A stretch of DNA of 64,000 bases from Sipunculus nudus (lineage: Eukaryota > Annelida > Sipuncula > Golfingiida > Sipunculidae), in NCBI GenBank assembly GCA_026874595.1, contig CM049316.1, forward strand, positions 10,960,839 through 11,024,838. The letters run 5' to 3'. A program made the position numbers and the translations under genes. Under the pieces are notes generated by a model. The model ran no database searches, was not told the origin of the DNA, and saw only the letters and a list, made by a program, of their open reading frames with translations. Positions 23,437 to 35,866 of the stretch are shown here, piece after piece. Position 1 is the first letter of the stretch. Every line of letters begins with the position of its first letter.

Positions 23437-25070
23437 TTAGGACCCAGTAACTTGAGTAACTTTGGTTAATATACGCAGAACGTGGTGCATAACACAATAC
23501 CCGGTCTGATCCATTTCGCGTAACGTTAGCTTTTTTACAAGGTGGTTATACGCTACATTAGTTGTGTTCCGCTTTATGCACTGCTTGCAGGGCTGCTCCA
23601 GCACGGGGTTTACCACTAGGCGGCTGAGCTGGCACATGGCCGAAACGTAATCAGACTTTTGTTTAAAGGATAGGTGGCAGTGTCTGTTGAATGATGCATC
23701 CCTACGATAAGAATGATATATTATTATTAAACTGGATTTCAGTTTTTATATTAACAGGGTTAGGAATAATCCAGAAGTCATACCCTGTTGTTAAGACATG
23801 AGAGGTTCAACAAGATTTCACTATAGTGCGATTTAGGCACCGGCGGGGAACCTCAGCTCCGAAGGCCAACGTTCGCCTTAAGGGTCCTAAAAACGTACAA
23901 AACATTTTGAATTAACACGGAAAATAGCGGCTTCTCTTTGAAATAATATTGTACCTCCCAAAATATTGCCCTGACAACGTTGGCTTACTCCTGTACGTGA
24001 GTGTTAAAAAGTGGACCAGGCGCGATCACTGGCGCCAACATAAACACAGCGCGTGGGACTCCGTGAATCGCCCGGGTCATGCACATCACCTGTCAATCAG
24101 GAGATGCCCTGACTGACTTTGACCAGAAATATGTTATACATGTACATGTTCCCGCTGATTGACTTAGGGACCCGATACACGGGGTCACACCTTGCGTGTC
24201 ATTTCAGCTGAGGCCCATGGATCTATCGTACAAATCTGTTGCGACAAGTACTAATACTCAATTGACTTTACATTCGGCTCATGGACCGTAATTTCAACCC
24301 ATGCAGCAGAGATATGTAAGAGGACATGAAGGTCCATGTATGGACTATATGTAGTTTGGACTGCATGCTCCTTGTTAGGGATCGTTCGCGCATGCGCAAA
24401 GTCGGACCTTAGGTCACTCGGCCTTGTTGTGCTAAACAGACACACGTGGACCGTGTTTACTAACATGCAGAACCGTAACAAGGTGTTTATCACCTGTAAA
24501 GGAGGGGCTAAAACAGTGTGCTGGAAAATGTTGGTTTAAAGCAAAACTGGCCTGATAATGTACGTTTCTTTAACCACTAAGCTACGTCCTACCCCACACT
24601 ACTGCGTGATCAGACCTATGACAGCATGTGTCAGTCGCCTGGTGGTGAAACCTAGCAAACCCACCCTTCCGCTGGTTGTCGTTTCTACTCAAAACGAACC
24701 TCTGCCAATGTGGGACTTTTACACGGCTGGGACTGCTTGTCTCAATTGGCAAACTTCAAATTCTCAGTTTCGTCATACATCAAAGAAACACATTCTGTTT
24801 ACAACGCACAGGCGCACGCTTACATAATATTAATTATTACTTAAACTCCTGACCACAAACATGCATGTTTATGTAATTTACTTTGAAACAATTCCTATTC
24901 AAATGTAAGTACTTCAATGGTCTACATTATCCTCTTCACTATACTTTATAACTATATGCCGTGGGTGTATCTAAAATCCCCAGTGCATTGAGGGTGAAGG
25001 ATAACCTACAATACCTACCCGACAGAGTCGTGCTTTTGTGAGTCCGATTCTGCGCAGTGTGCCATAAACT
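23437..25070 (-). CDS. Candidate two-exon 3' end of an unidentified gene
   Basis: The last exon (23701-23437) opens after TTCTTATCGTAG|G and runs 87 codons without a stop to TAA at 23437. It is Cys-rich, with RHCHLSFKQKSDYVSAMCQL early and EQPCKQCIKRN mid-way. An upstream exon (25070-25019) lies between a pyrimidine-rich CAG acceptor and a GTAGGT donor. It reads FMAHCAESDSQKHDSV and ends with two bases of a codon, exactly the phase the last exon needs. I recognise no family and found no further 5' exon. Support is phase, splice motifs and the length of the open frame; chance remains possible. Confidence 0.3.
24568..24595 (-). repeat. tRNA-SINE head fragment
   Basis: On the minus strand GGACGTAGCTTAGTGGTTAA matches the A-box region of the tRNA-derived head common in molluscan SINEs. 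The expected B box and body do not follow, so this is at most a truncated copy. Confidence 0.3.
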
Positions 25071-25811
25071 CTGCCACAGCGGAAGTAGCGAAAGAACTTA
25101 CGGCGTGAAGGGATATTGTTGAGATAATAGTTTAAATTAATAGACACGCATGCAGCACCTAAATCGGGCTTTTTAAATAGTGATATCTTTGGATATCCAA
25201 CCGATATTCCATCTTCACCGTTCCGTGGATGTACTTGTCCTTAGTTGCTCAAAGGTTATATTAAACATTAGTTTGCTTTGTAAACCCAAATTAATGGGAA
25301 GACTGTTACCCCAACCCCGTGAATCACTTACAAACGAGTGCGAATTTAGAAATTCCACGGTGTTTTGATCCAGCAATGGGAAATTTACACACCCAGGACA
25401 CACAGGTGCTATCATTTCCTCACCTGCTATGGTGACACCAGGATATAATTAACATGAAGCGTGTGCTAGCACACTTTCATGTATGTATACCCAATTCAAA
25501 GTGTAATTCTTTAGATGAACACGATGGTAAGATTAGAAGCATTAAAGTAGAGACGGTTACCTCAACAGAAAATCTCTCCTAAAAGTAATACAACAAATAC
25601 TTAAAACATGACAAATCAACATTTATGGTCTCTTCATACTTACGACGACAGAAGTACACACAAACAAATTATGGATCTTATTCCTGAAGGAGGCCTTTTA
25701 AAGACACTTAGGCTTTATTTATTTTATTCTTCCCTACAATTCCTCGAAAAAAGTTGATAAATTTCAATCAGTAATTACCATTCAGAATCTCTTCCACAAA
25801 GACAGAAAAAC

Positions 25812-26383
25812 CAGGGGCAGATCCAGGATATCTGGAGGGGGGAGGGGCAGCTCCCATGCCCCATATAAAACCTTAAACCTGGATTTTAACAATCGCTAAG
25901 GAAAAACATTTTTTGGGATGAACAAAATGTCACATCAACAAACGAAAATACTTAACTATAGAGAAAGTTGCCCTTTTTAACTTTTCATATTAAGACGACC
26001 AGGCTTAATTAAGGGTCATTCAACCACGAGAACATGTTAAGAGAAAAAGATATGTTATAAAACAGTACATGTACCTTAACCGTGATTGATCCCAAGGTAG
26101 ATTAACCCCACATAGTGGATCAGGTTGGTTCAGAAATGGGCTACAGAAAACCCCAGCCATTAGCCCTATAATATTAAACATTGCAAGCTATCTATTAGGT
26201 AAGGGTATTTCCAGTTGAATGTCCCGACTGAATAAAAGCAATTTCGGGAATCTCAGACATGAAGCTTTAAGAGGGGTTTAATAAAAAACAGTGACAGACA
26301 TACGATGTTTGGTTTCAGAAGAAAAAAAAACCCGTCATGCATAAGATTAAGACCCCCCTCCCCCAACCCTGGATCCGCGCCTG
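25812..26383. mobile_element. TIR-bounded MITE-like element
   Basis: Starts CAGGGGCAGATCCAGG and ends CCTGGATCCGCGCCTG, inverted repeats matching at 14 of 16 positions. The ends are those of the short GGATCC-ended repeats elsewhere in the window, but the 570-bp interior is longer. No transposase frame. I could not identify a target-site duplication. Confidence 0.55.
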
Positions 26384-27216
26384 AGCAGTGATCTCGCCAA
26401 TATGAGAAAAAAATAATTCTTAATGTAAACATCAATTTGAGTGATTGTTACTTAATTGGAGGTTCCCATGTACCGAAAACAGCCAATCTGCCTTTGGCAA
26501 AGACCGGAATCCTTCAGCATAATGACCACAAGTGTCGCTGAATCTGTTTACATCTTCAACAAACGTTAACTATCCAAGGAAGCACGTGCATAAATTTCTG
26601 TTTATATTTACAATACCGCGTCACGGATATTACACCGCAAAAAGGTCAACAGGATTATCAATATACAAAATATGTTTCACGGACAAATACCTTTTGTTGG
26701 TTATAATTGACATGCATGCATGGATGTTGTCGATGCAGATTCTGTATTTGCTCCATTTACTATTTTTTTTATTTACACCATGCTATGCATATTCCCGTTT
26801 CTTTCTTTTAGATCAGTTCCCTTACCTTAAAACATAATTTAATTCATCTTTAAAATCTTCCTTACATCGATCTACCCTTTATACTTCTAATAATAATAAT
26901 AATAATAACAAAATATGTACATGTAACCAGTCAAAGATTTTCGAAAATCTGAATGCCCCGCGTGCCATTCCGATTCGTATATGTAAACATCATTACTGAA
27001 AAGGGCTTCAAGGTAAATACTTATGTATGAATTTCTTGCCATGAGCCAAGCGCAACTTAATAAAATGTAAAAAAATTGTGCATATCTTATTAAGAACGTA
27101 TCCCACTGAAAATATATTTTATTTGAACTTTTAGAACAAAAAATGGCGTCTTCTCTTTTAATTTATCCCGCCCGACCCCGATAAAAAGCCCGGTTACCGA
27201 GTTTATCACCTAACTA

Positions 27217-27218
<2 letters not shown>

Positions 27219-27256
<38 letters not shown>
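27219..27256. repeat. (TA)n microsatellite
   Basis: About 19 TA dinucleotides. Confidence 0.95.
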
Positions 27257-27257
<1 letters not shown>

Positions 27258-29192
27258 GGAAACAATTCTATCTATAAAAAGAATAGGGACTACGGATATA
27301 AAGTAAATGTTCGGATACTTGGAAACACGGCTTCAAATGCAACCGTGTTCTTTAAGAATACATTGGATATTCAGCAAAAAGGGGGGGGGGGGGGGCATGG
27401 TGGTCATTTTGACCATGGCGGTGTCTTTCATGCATTCTCAAGCAAGATTATTTGTATGGGCAAGAATTTCTCAATACAATATTTATTGTATTATAAATAT
27501 ATTTCATCATATTATTCGCTTTAATGAATCATAAAAAAAATCCGTAATAGGAAAATATGTATTTATTCACAAACACATTCATTCTTAACAACCAAACATC
27601 ACCATCATCATCATTAAGAGGACGATTCAAGCTATATCTTTTAGAATATCAACCTGCGTTTCCGCACTCACACCGTAACCATGCGTTAAATACTATACAT
27701 TCTTCTATATGAACTACATGAACCGTAACATCTCTTGGCATTAAGTTAACAGTCTTTGGCACTATAGTGCAGCTGTCCACATGGTGCACTTACAGTCGGA
27801 TTAAAAGAAAGAAAACTTATGTGAACCATATCAATACAGACAACGGCTGCTGGTTTAAGAGATGTTCAGTTAAGCTCGTTTAAGAAGAGCAGCATGCTGC
27901 TTAAATGGAGTATTGGCAGGCTTTGCAGACTGCAGCTTGAGTACAGAATGTATCACTTATACTCCATTTAAAAAATAAAACTAAGCGTTTCCGAATACCG
28001 TTCGTCGCCACAAAATTATCAAATTTCGTCTGTATAAAATTGATATATCATAGGCAAAAAAACCATAACAACCTCCTGAAGACACTGGAATGCCATGCAG
28101 AAATACATGTTTTTATGTACATTTAAACAAAATAATAGTCGTGATATGTAATATTTAACCGTAATATCGGTGATTTTAGACACGCAGGTCTGACTCCTGG
28201 TACAAAAGAACAATTAGGCAATTATGAACTTTTCATATGAATGTCATATTCACTGTCCGATTTCATCAATCTCCTGTGATAAGCTATGTTTAAACACTTG
28301 TTACAAAAGTTCGACTTGCTACACACTGACCACCTACAGTGCACTGTCCCGATCTAGCATGTGCACAGGACCACAGTGAAACATTTTTCTGACTTAAGTA
28401 AACAAGATCATGAGCTTCCTAATACTTAAGGTTTAACCTCATTGGTTGATTAAATAATCAAGACACGTAGAATACTGGTATAAGGCACAGCTGTGGAAAC
28501 TTTGATAATAAATCACTCCTGTCAAGAGCGCCACCTAACGAGTAAAATATTTAACCCCCGTTACATTTCTCCTCATATCGGACATTTGTCAAAATACTGA
28601 TGAAGCTAAACGCGCAGCATTATGCTGACACTCGTATAATTTAAATGAACACGTGGTATCAATATGCAGTCACAAAACAGCATCCCTGTTTGTGTCTTCA
28701 GTAATACGTAACAGTGGCACTAGATGGCGCTGCCTTCAATTTCATACGTCTGTGCATGTATTTTGATTCATTGTTCATGTGTATTTTGGTGGAAAATGAC
28801 AAATTTTATCTAGCCGCCTGAATGTAATTTTACAATAGTTGCAATCGAGAAGTAACTTACTTCGCATTTCAACCCAAAGGTTGTACTGAAACAAACGATA
28901 TATGTGAATTTTAAATGAGTATTAAAAAAATAAGCATATACAGCATTCACCATAGTCCGGTTTCATTTTTCAACCTGTTTGCGGTCTCAGTGACTTTATT
29001 AACATAAGATTTATTCATATAACCATAAATTAATTCCACAAGCACCTGAGCTGGCTTCGCTCACATACTGGCCCGTGTCTGTAGCACCAGAACAATCTTG
29101 ACTATAAATTAACTACCTATAAATAACCCAAATTTTGCTTCTGGGTCGCAAAAAGTATCCTGAAAAAGGCGATTGCGCAGAACATCACGAGT

Positions 29193-29198
29193 TTTATT
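29193..29198 (-). promoter_or_regulatory. Candidate poly(A) signal of the PX gene
   Basis: AATAAA on the minus strand about 510 nt past the PX stop codon; the nearest canonical hexamer I found downstream. Other hexamers follow at 29010 and 28995. Confidence 0.3.
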
Positions 29199-29706
29199 CT
29201 AAAAGTATCCTGAACGGCTCGTGTAGTTTTGAACAACAAACTGACACACTCGGCCCTCCATTTACTGCCATTTACGGAGCATCTTTCGTTATAAACTGCC
29301 AGACAAAGCCAGAGTTCGTATCCCCCTCGATATGATAAGGCCCTTTTCGCCATTTCTCCATGGCCTTTTGTCCTGTCAAATTTCAGACAATCCACGATTT
29401 CATTATATTGTCAAATAATGCAAAAGCCTTAATTACATTGTCTGCTAACTGGTGGCTTTTGTCATCTTACACGCTTGAAGCTAAGCACGCACAGTTATGC
29501 TTCTCGCGATTTCTTGATAAATAACTGCATATTTACACCGCTCTATAGCACTTACTCAAACACCAATTATCACTCAGGATGATACAGATATCCCGATGAA
29601 CAGCCCATGGCGACCTCTAGCGGCAGCTGGAATGTCAAGTACCGTACGGACTCTACTCACGATCATATAACCAAGAAACTGCTTCGTCAGCAGTATTTCA
29701 TCTAGT

Positions 29707-29993
29707 TTATATCCAACAACTGACGTAGTCAGACTGACTCGTCATGTAGTCCACATCGCCCTCTTCTGGTTCAAACTTGAACGGCTTTGGATCCGTGACT
29801 CGTGACTCGAAAAAGGTCAAGGTCGTGCTGCTGTTTGTTATCTGTAAGGAGAGCAGAAAGCACTGATTAGTGTACCTTTTTACGTTTTATCTGAATTACC
29901 CGAAGCAAATGGTTTAATACATACACTCACATTAAATTGAAACACAATAGTAAATATAATAATGTCATTTTGGCGCAATGCTTCAATCTCATC

Positions 29994-30069
<76 letters not shown>

Positions 30070-31223
30070 ACGGCTTCGCAAAGAGGTCTTAAACTCACTC
30101 CAAGCACACACAAACTGTCTAAACAATGGAAGATTTGACAACAAAGTATTTTAAACCCTTTCAATTGTTACTCGTAAATTGTGTGTATATACGATTTAAA
30201 ATTAGTCTTCTATGGTGCTGTTCACTTTTAAGTGGTTCTTATTGTTTCAGGATTTCTGGTGGTAGTTTTACTTACTTTTGTTGGCAGTGATAACAGCTGT
30301 TGTACGTATCTGTTGAGCTGTAGTTCCCGCGTCTCCGCCAGGGCGATCGTGTTTTCCTTTTTGGACTTCCAGGCTATAAAGGAAGACGCCATGATTAGCA
30401 AACAATCCGAAACGCGCATGTATACATATAACAGGAACCATGATCTTAATATACATGTGCATCTCATAATCTTATACATATTGACAATCTATATGTTATT
30501 CGCCAAAACGATTTTAAAGTTTAGCATCCACTGAAATCGGCAGGACCTATTCTATATACCGGATGACCACATTAATTAAATACATGCATAAACACACTGA
30601 AATTAACATTGATAAATAAAGGTCACATTACGTACGTGTAGGTTCAGATTGGCTTATCTTGGCCAAACATATATCCCAGCCGATATATAGAAATGTCGTT
30701 TACTTTCGTGAACTTCCAAGGATATATATACTTCAGTTAAATAAAACAAACTTGTAAACCATTTCTTGAGTAGCTTAATATTATACATGCGAGTATGTGC
30801 ACGGAGTATACACAAACCTGGTAGAAACCTGGTTAGTTGCATTGGGTTCTCTTCCTTGGGAAGCATTCTGAACTCGTGTACCAGGGATATGTGGAAGTTG
30901 TAGAAGTCCGTGAAAGAACGCTTGACCACACTGTGGCGTCGGTTATGCCACAGAACCTCAACTACGTATAAATAATCCAAAACTTTGTTTGCGTTTTCTG
31001 CTTTCTGCTGGGCGAACCCAGTCACCAAGGCCTTCTGGATGGTCAGTCCGTTTCCATTTGCTTCACCAGTCAGGTCAACAGCCCAGAGTTTGGTCGGAAT
31101 TCCGGTAAAGCCCGCGGGGTTGATTTTACTCATTTTTTTAGCATTGTACTCCTTGCTCTTTGGTAACCCAAACGTGTTGTCCGGGGACCGACGTTTAAAT
31201 CTTTGAAGGAAGTCCAACTTCAT
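29707..31223 (-). CDS. PX-domain protein, NADPH-oxidase-organizer-like (p47phox/NOXO1-type), no SH3
   Basis: Three exons: 31223-30818, 30373-30276 and 29841-29707. Introns are GTTTGT...TATAG (phase 1) and GTAAGT...TACAG (phase 0). The 212-residue product has a basic N-terminus (about 1-60), then a PX domain from about 84 to 185. Its hallmarks are LYVVEVLW, KRSFTDFYNFH (101-111, the basic lipid-contact motif), TRFLPAW (131-137), LNRYVQQLLSLPTK and LTFFESRVTDP. This order matches p47phox and NOXO1, where PX binds phosphoinositides and places the oxidase organizer on membranes. Those proteins are about 370-390 residues with two SH3 domains. Here a stop follows 27 residues after the PX core, and the proline-rich PxxP of the PX loop is reduced to one Pro. 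A GTCAGT at 29724-29719 could act as an alternative donor to unseen exons. The start is supported by an in-frame TAG 18 nt upstream and A at -3. The domain call is firm; the organizer assignment is inference. Confidence 0.78.
29999..30067. repeat. (TA)n microsatellite in PX intron 2
   Basis: About 34 TA units inside the 434-bp second intron of the PX gene, close to its acceptor. Confidence 0.97.
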
Positions 31224-31529
31224 CTTGACAGCGGGAGCCTACTCAGAGAACAGACTCGGGAGGTGAGAAGTGAAGAAGAAACTATATATCCCTTTACTGT
31301 CGTAGACAGGGCAGCTTGTAACTTGCAACTTGTTTCTCTGAAGCCGAATGACGCAATCTGTTACCAGTTTATTTTCGGTTACGTTGATAAAAGGAACTTG
31401 ACCAAGTTCTACACAAAGACTTAATTCACCCGGGTGCACTGATGAGGGATTCCCTGACCCGGAAGTTATTTCTGCTGGATCAACGATTGGTTGCTCCTTG
31501 TTTCTTCAAGTCTCAGAATCCAACTTGAC
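31224..31529 (-). promoter_or_regulatory. Probable 5' untranslated part of PX coding exon 1
   Basis: A strong acceptor, TTTTTCTTATTTCTATAG, ends at 31530 on the minus strand. The sequence from 31529 to the ATG at 31223 has stops in the coding frame. This suggests an upstream leader exon spliced to the first coding exon; I could not locate it. Confidence 0.4.
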
Positions 31530-32063
31530 CTATAGAAATAAGAAAAATTACATTTTGAAATTACTATGGTACTCGCATATGAGTTTAGTCTAATTACAAG
31601 GTTTAATAATCACATTCAAATGGGTCTGTAAAATTTTTACGAATGTACATTGCATGTACGGAAATGTATATGCTCTGAACTTGTTATTTGTTTTATACTG
31701 TTTTTTTCGTAATCAGTGGGCGACTAAACCCATAACGGGAAATATTTGTTTGTATAAGCACAAGGTCGCGTGTTTTATCAACACGAGCAGAATTTAAACT
31801 CTTCCTCATGGCGCGCCCTGCAGCTGTGAATAAATTTGAAGCTGTTAAAATGAGTAAACTGGATTTTAGTCCTTAACATTTATAACTGAATTTATGTTAT
31901 GCGTTTAAATAATTGAAAGTGAAGATTTGCTTCTGTGAATAACACTGATTATTGTTATTGTGATATACATGATCGGTTCCATTTTATACACTGCATAGGG
32001 ATACCCGTGAATTAGTATGACACTACTAATATAGTCAGAAAAAAACTATTAAAGCAAGTATAT

Positions 32064-32070
32064 TTATATA

Positions 32071-32121
<51 letters not shown>
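32064..32121. repeat. (TA)n microsatellite
   Basis: TA repeats, interrupted near the left end by TATTTATATA. Confidence 0.95.
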
Positions 32122-32124
<3 letters not shown>

Positions 32125-35100
32125 CGTGTGTGCATTAATTTATATTATGTCACCACTAATATAGTCACAAAAAGAGATAATTAAGCATTGTTTCGACACC
32201 ATTTACATAATTATTGTTGTTATTTAATGCACCTAATCATACATGTCAAATAGACGTTCATGCTTATCAGACACTTACGTATACTGCGTAACCAGTGGGG
32301 CCCGACTTGACAGTGACGACTCTCAATACAACAAATTATGCTAGTAGGGGGTAGCCTTATATGTGACAAATATACCGCGAGCTATTTATATCCTGAACCC
32401 TAGTGACGTCACACGTCCTAAAACCCGGGGGAATACCCTTTATCTCAGATTTATTTTTAGCTGTAAGGATTACCGGATCAGCCACGGCTTGAATTCTTGT
32501 AGTTTTTGTTTCGGACGTCACTTGTATTTTCGAGCTTGTGGATTAGAATGCACTTGGTATAATCATCACATGATATTTGAATTCACCTTGTTTAGATCAT
32601 TAGATTTTTCACTGTTTTGTATCCATATTGAATGAGGGAGGTGTCCCTTTTCAAGGAAAGAGACAAATAAAAGTTTATGACGTCGGAGGGGTAACTGAAT
32701 CTTGGACTAAAACTGTTTTATTTGTATTACATTGATTTCATCCGACTTTGACATGTCACGTTATGACAGCACGGTTGGGGTAAACCAGGATGTTGTTTCC
32801 CTGACATGTACACGGATGTAACTGTCCCAGTAAAATCATATGACGATATGTTTTGAACATCTGGCTGTTGTTTTCTGACCAGCTTCGTTCAAAATACATC
32901 CAGGGTTTGGAGACCACGGCCCCCACTTAAGGACAATACCCGCATGAGAGAGTTGGAAGAGAATATATATGTTCGTTAGTAGGCTTGATAAAAGGGAAAA
33001 GGATCGTTTGTACCTCCCTTCCCCAGTTTCCTTAAATTTTCTCCCAAACATACAGACTCCGGTCAATCATGTCTATGATAGCTGACGTTAGAGTTAACAT
33101 GGTTCTAAAGGCTGGATGGGGGGGGGGGGGGGTGTCAGGGAGCGCGTGCCATCCTCACCCTCGACCTAAAAAATATGGGAATTACAACAATTATAGTTAA
33201 TACCGTAAAGAGGGCCGGATTTTTCATCATGATGTTTGTTAAACTAACCAAAATTGTGTCTTACAGCCTATAGTTTCCAAAATAATTCTATACATGATAT
33301 AAGAAAATTATGTATCCTTTGTTGATTTATTGCTTCAACATATTAAACTTTAATGTAAATAACAGTGATTATATGAGTATTGGAAGGCCCTTGTATTTGG
33401 GTATAACGTATCTACATTTAAAATTGTACTCATCTGTCTTGAAGAAACTAGGTCACGAGAATTCCCCTATTAAAGGATTATACTGAAACACACATAAAGC
33501 TTCAAAGTTAATCTTTCAGTGAAAATGATAGCGAAAAGGCAAATACCCTGATAAAAGAACGTTCTAAACCCATCTATATGCTTTAAAACGAGTAGTTCCG
33601 AGTTAATAAAAGAAAACAAGAATAACGTCATAACGTTTCGATGATCTTATACGACTGATAACAACAATAATAATAAAATATATGTAATCTTCATCACAAA
33701 AATGTTCCGTCCTGTCAAATTAATTCAAACAGATATCACAACATTTAAAGAAATAATTGGGATTTATACATGATTTTATCTCTACCGTATCTATATAACG
33801 TTGGTCATTTTCATCTAGTTATTTATATTTTTTTCGCGTTACTTTTCATTTTAATTTTTGAGAATCGGCCAAAACCTGTTCGAGAAGTTTATATATAGGT
33901 TGCGTGGATCTGCTGTTGATAAAATTCCCATAACCAGGACGCACTAACGTTTACACTATCTAAAAACTAAAAATGTGAATTTTGCCAAAAACCTGTGTTT
34001 TGATATTGTTTGCTTGTCATTAGTGGCACTAATGACGGTTAAGCTCCAAACGATTATATTCAATATATGTTCAAAAGTAATCAGATATCAACACCATTAA
34101 TCTTCAATTACCTTGGTAGTTTTTTAATTGGCATGTAGCCACAGGTACCTATAATTAACCCATTTGTTAACAAACCATTGTTAATCCCTCATAATATAGT
34201 CAGGTGACTTAACAAAATGACTGGGCAAAATATATTCATCTAAACAATCCTTTTCTATCTCACTAGTGCCGTCTTCTGGCGATGAGTGGCTCTAAGTGCT
34301 CGGGTCTATATAATACTGACAAAAATCATTCCGATATCTCGTATATATGGTATAAAAGTAAAATTTATTTACCTTATCTTTAACAGCGAGGTCTATGTCG
34401 AAGCGTCTGGTTTTATTTGATTATATTTGACAAACCCAACATTGGATCACAGCACCCGTACACAGTAGAAGACTATAACACGTATCTAATGGAAGAAACA
34501 CTATTCCGTAAGACTGGCATCCACTAAATGAATGTTGACAAATACAAACGATTTAAATTATCACAGAAGTGTTAGACCCTGTGTAAAACATCTGCAGCGA
34601 ACGTTTTCTTAGCATCTCATTCTATAAAAGGGACAGAGACAGCACATGTAATCGTCAATCTCCATATCGTCCAGCTAGGATGAAACCCATGACCGAATTT
34701 ACAACGTTCCATAACTTTTGCAAGAGAGTAATATTGAAACGATCTCGATAAAAGACCCATATTGGAGGAAAACTGTTTTAAAAAAATCAGAAGTTTAAAC
34801 GGTTACCTTAATCTCAGTGAACAGGAAGAAGGATTTCAAACCAGGTAAGCCTACATCACCCGTCTATGTTGGTAGTACTAAGGCAACAACACAGCACTAT
34901 GGCCGGTCAGGTTTGAGGAACGTGTGTTTAATTTGACAACATGGTTCACCCTCTGTGCCTCTGAACAGGAGCATATCAGCGGTGAGTTGTTCCTACCTCA
35001 ATTACCTACCCAGGCCACATGTTTATACACGGCCATCCACTGGTTCTAATTAGTCAGGACCGAGTAGGTAATTAGTGGCGGGCACACATCAATTACCTGA

Positions 35101-35681
35101 GCAAGGTTTATAAATATATCACACCTCCACTGGCGGTAGAGCTCGTTAGTAATGTCAAAGATACTAGGTCTTTTTAGGTTCTTAGCAGCTAATAACTTAA
35201 ACCCGTGCCTATCAAAATTCAAATTCGTAAAAACGATATTAACAATCGCAGGAACATATACTCATCATTCTTCTGTTATTGGGTGGATTGAAATGGAACG
35301 TTCACAGTGAACATTTCCACATTTGAAGCCACGAGTGTAAAATGCTATTTCTGAAGACGATTTCATTTCTGCCAAAATGTAACTATTAAATTGATGAATC
35401 CTGAGGACCAGGATTTAAATATGTGTCTGGGGTCGCCCATATGACAGGTATATAGGGCCTAAGCTTAAAACGGTCAGGATTTCGGATAGTATTGCAACCA
35501 GTTAATTTAAATTCGGGGTGACAGGGTGGCGGTGCAGGATTTATTGCATCAATAACTGAAGGTGCGCATGCAGTTTGTAAATTTTCCTAACCTTTTTTGG
35601 TAAAGGGTGCATTCGCCATTATAACTGGTAAAATCGTGCTTTTTTTGCGTACTGCGAACAGATGCACACCTCAATAACACG

Positions 35682-35866
35682 CAGAAGCGGATCCGGGGGG
35701 GGGGGGGGGGGGGGGCGGCGACCCCCTTTTTCAGCCGCCGCAACCTTCTAAACGGTTTTGCTGTTGGATCCCACCCCCTTTTCCGGACTTGGGGAATTCT
35801 TTTTATGTTACGTCATTAGTCCCCCTGGGTTGGACCCTTCCTTTTCCTAAATCCTGGATCCGCTAA
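35682..35866 (-). repeat. Inverted copy of the GGATCC-ended short repeat
   Basis: On plus it starts CAGAAGCGGATCC and ends CCTGGATCCGCTAATG, flanking a poly-G run (35694-35715) and a 'cagccgccgcaacctt' block. It is the reverse complement of the copies at 2583 and 46084. Confidence 0.6.

Larger units (their letters stand above)
25071..29706. other. No secure gene; repeats and CTCF-like motifs
   Basis: Contains a TIR-bounded repeat (25812-26383), an (AAT)n run (26889-26907), (TA)n (27219-27256), poly-G (about 27379-27396), an inverted pair TTAAATGGAGTAT/ATACTCCATTTAA (27901-27913, 27959-27971) and paired TAGRTGGCGC motifs (28528-28537 minus, 28721-28730 plus). The part next to 29706 is probably 3' UTR of the PX gene. 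Confidence 0.45.

Noticed and set aside
24558-24827. 89-codon plus-strand frame
   Set aside because: Overlaps an antisense SINE-head fragment and has no recognisable domain.
29117-29395. 92-codon minus-strand frame downstream of the PX gene
   Set aside because: No recognisable domain or splice support; more likely 3' UTR or intergenic.
29880-30164. 94-codon frame with an YI repeat
   Set aside because: Translation of a (TA)n run inside a PX intron. The same applies to frames at 38042, 46452, 46547, 55414, 59201 and 59340.
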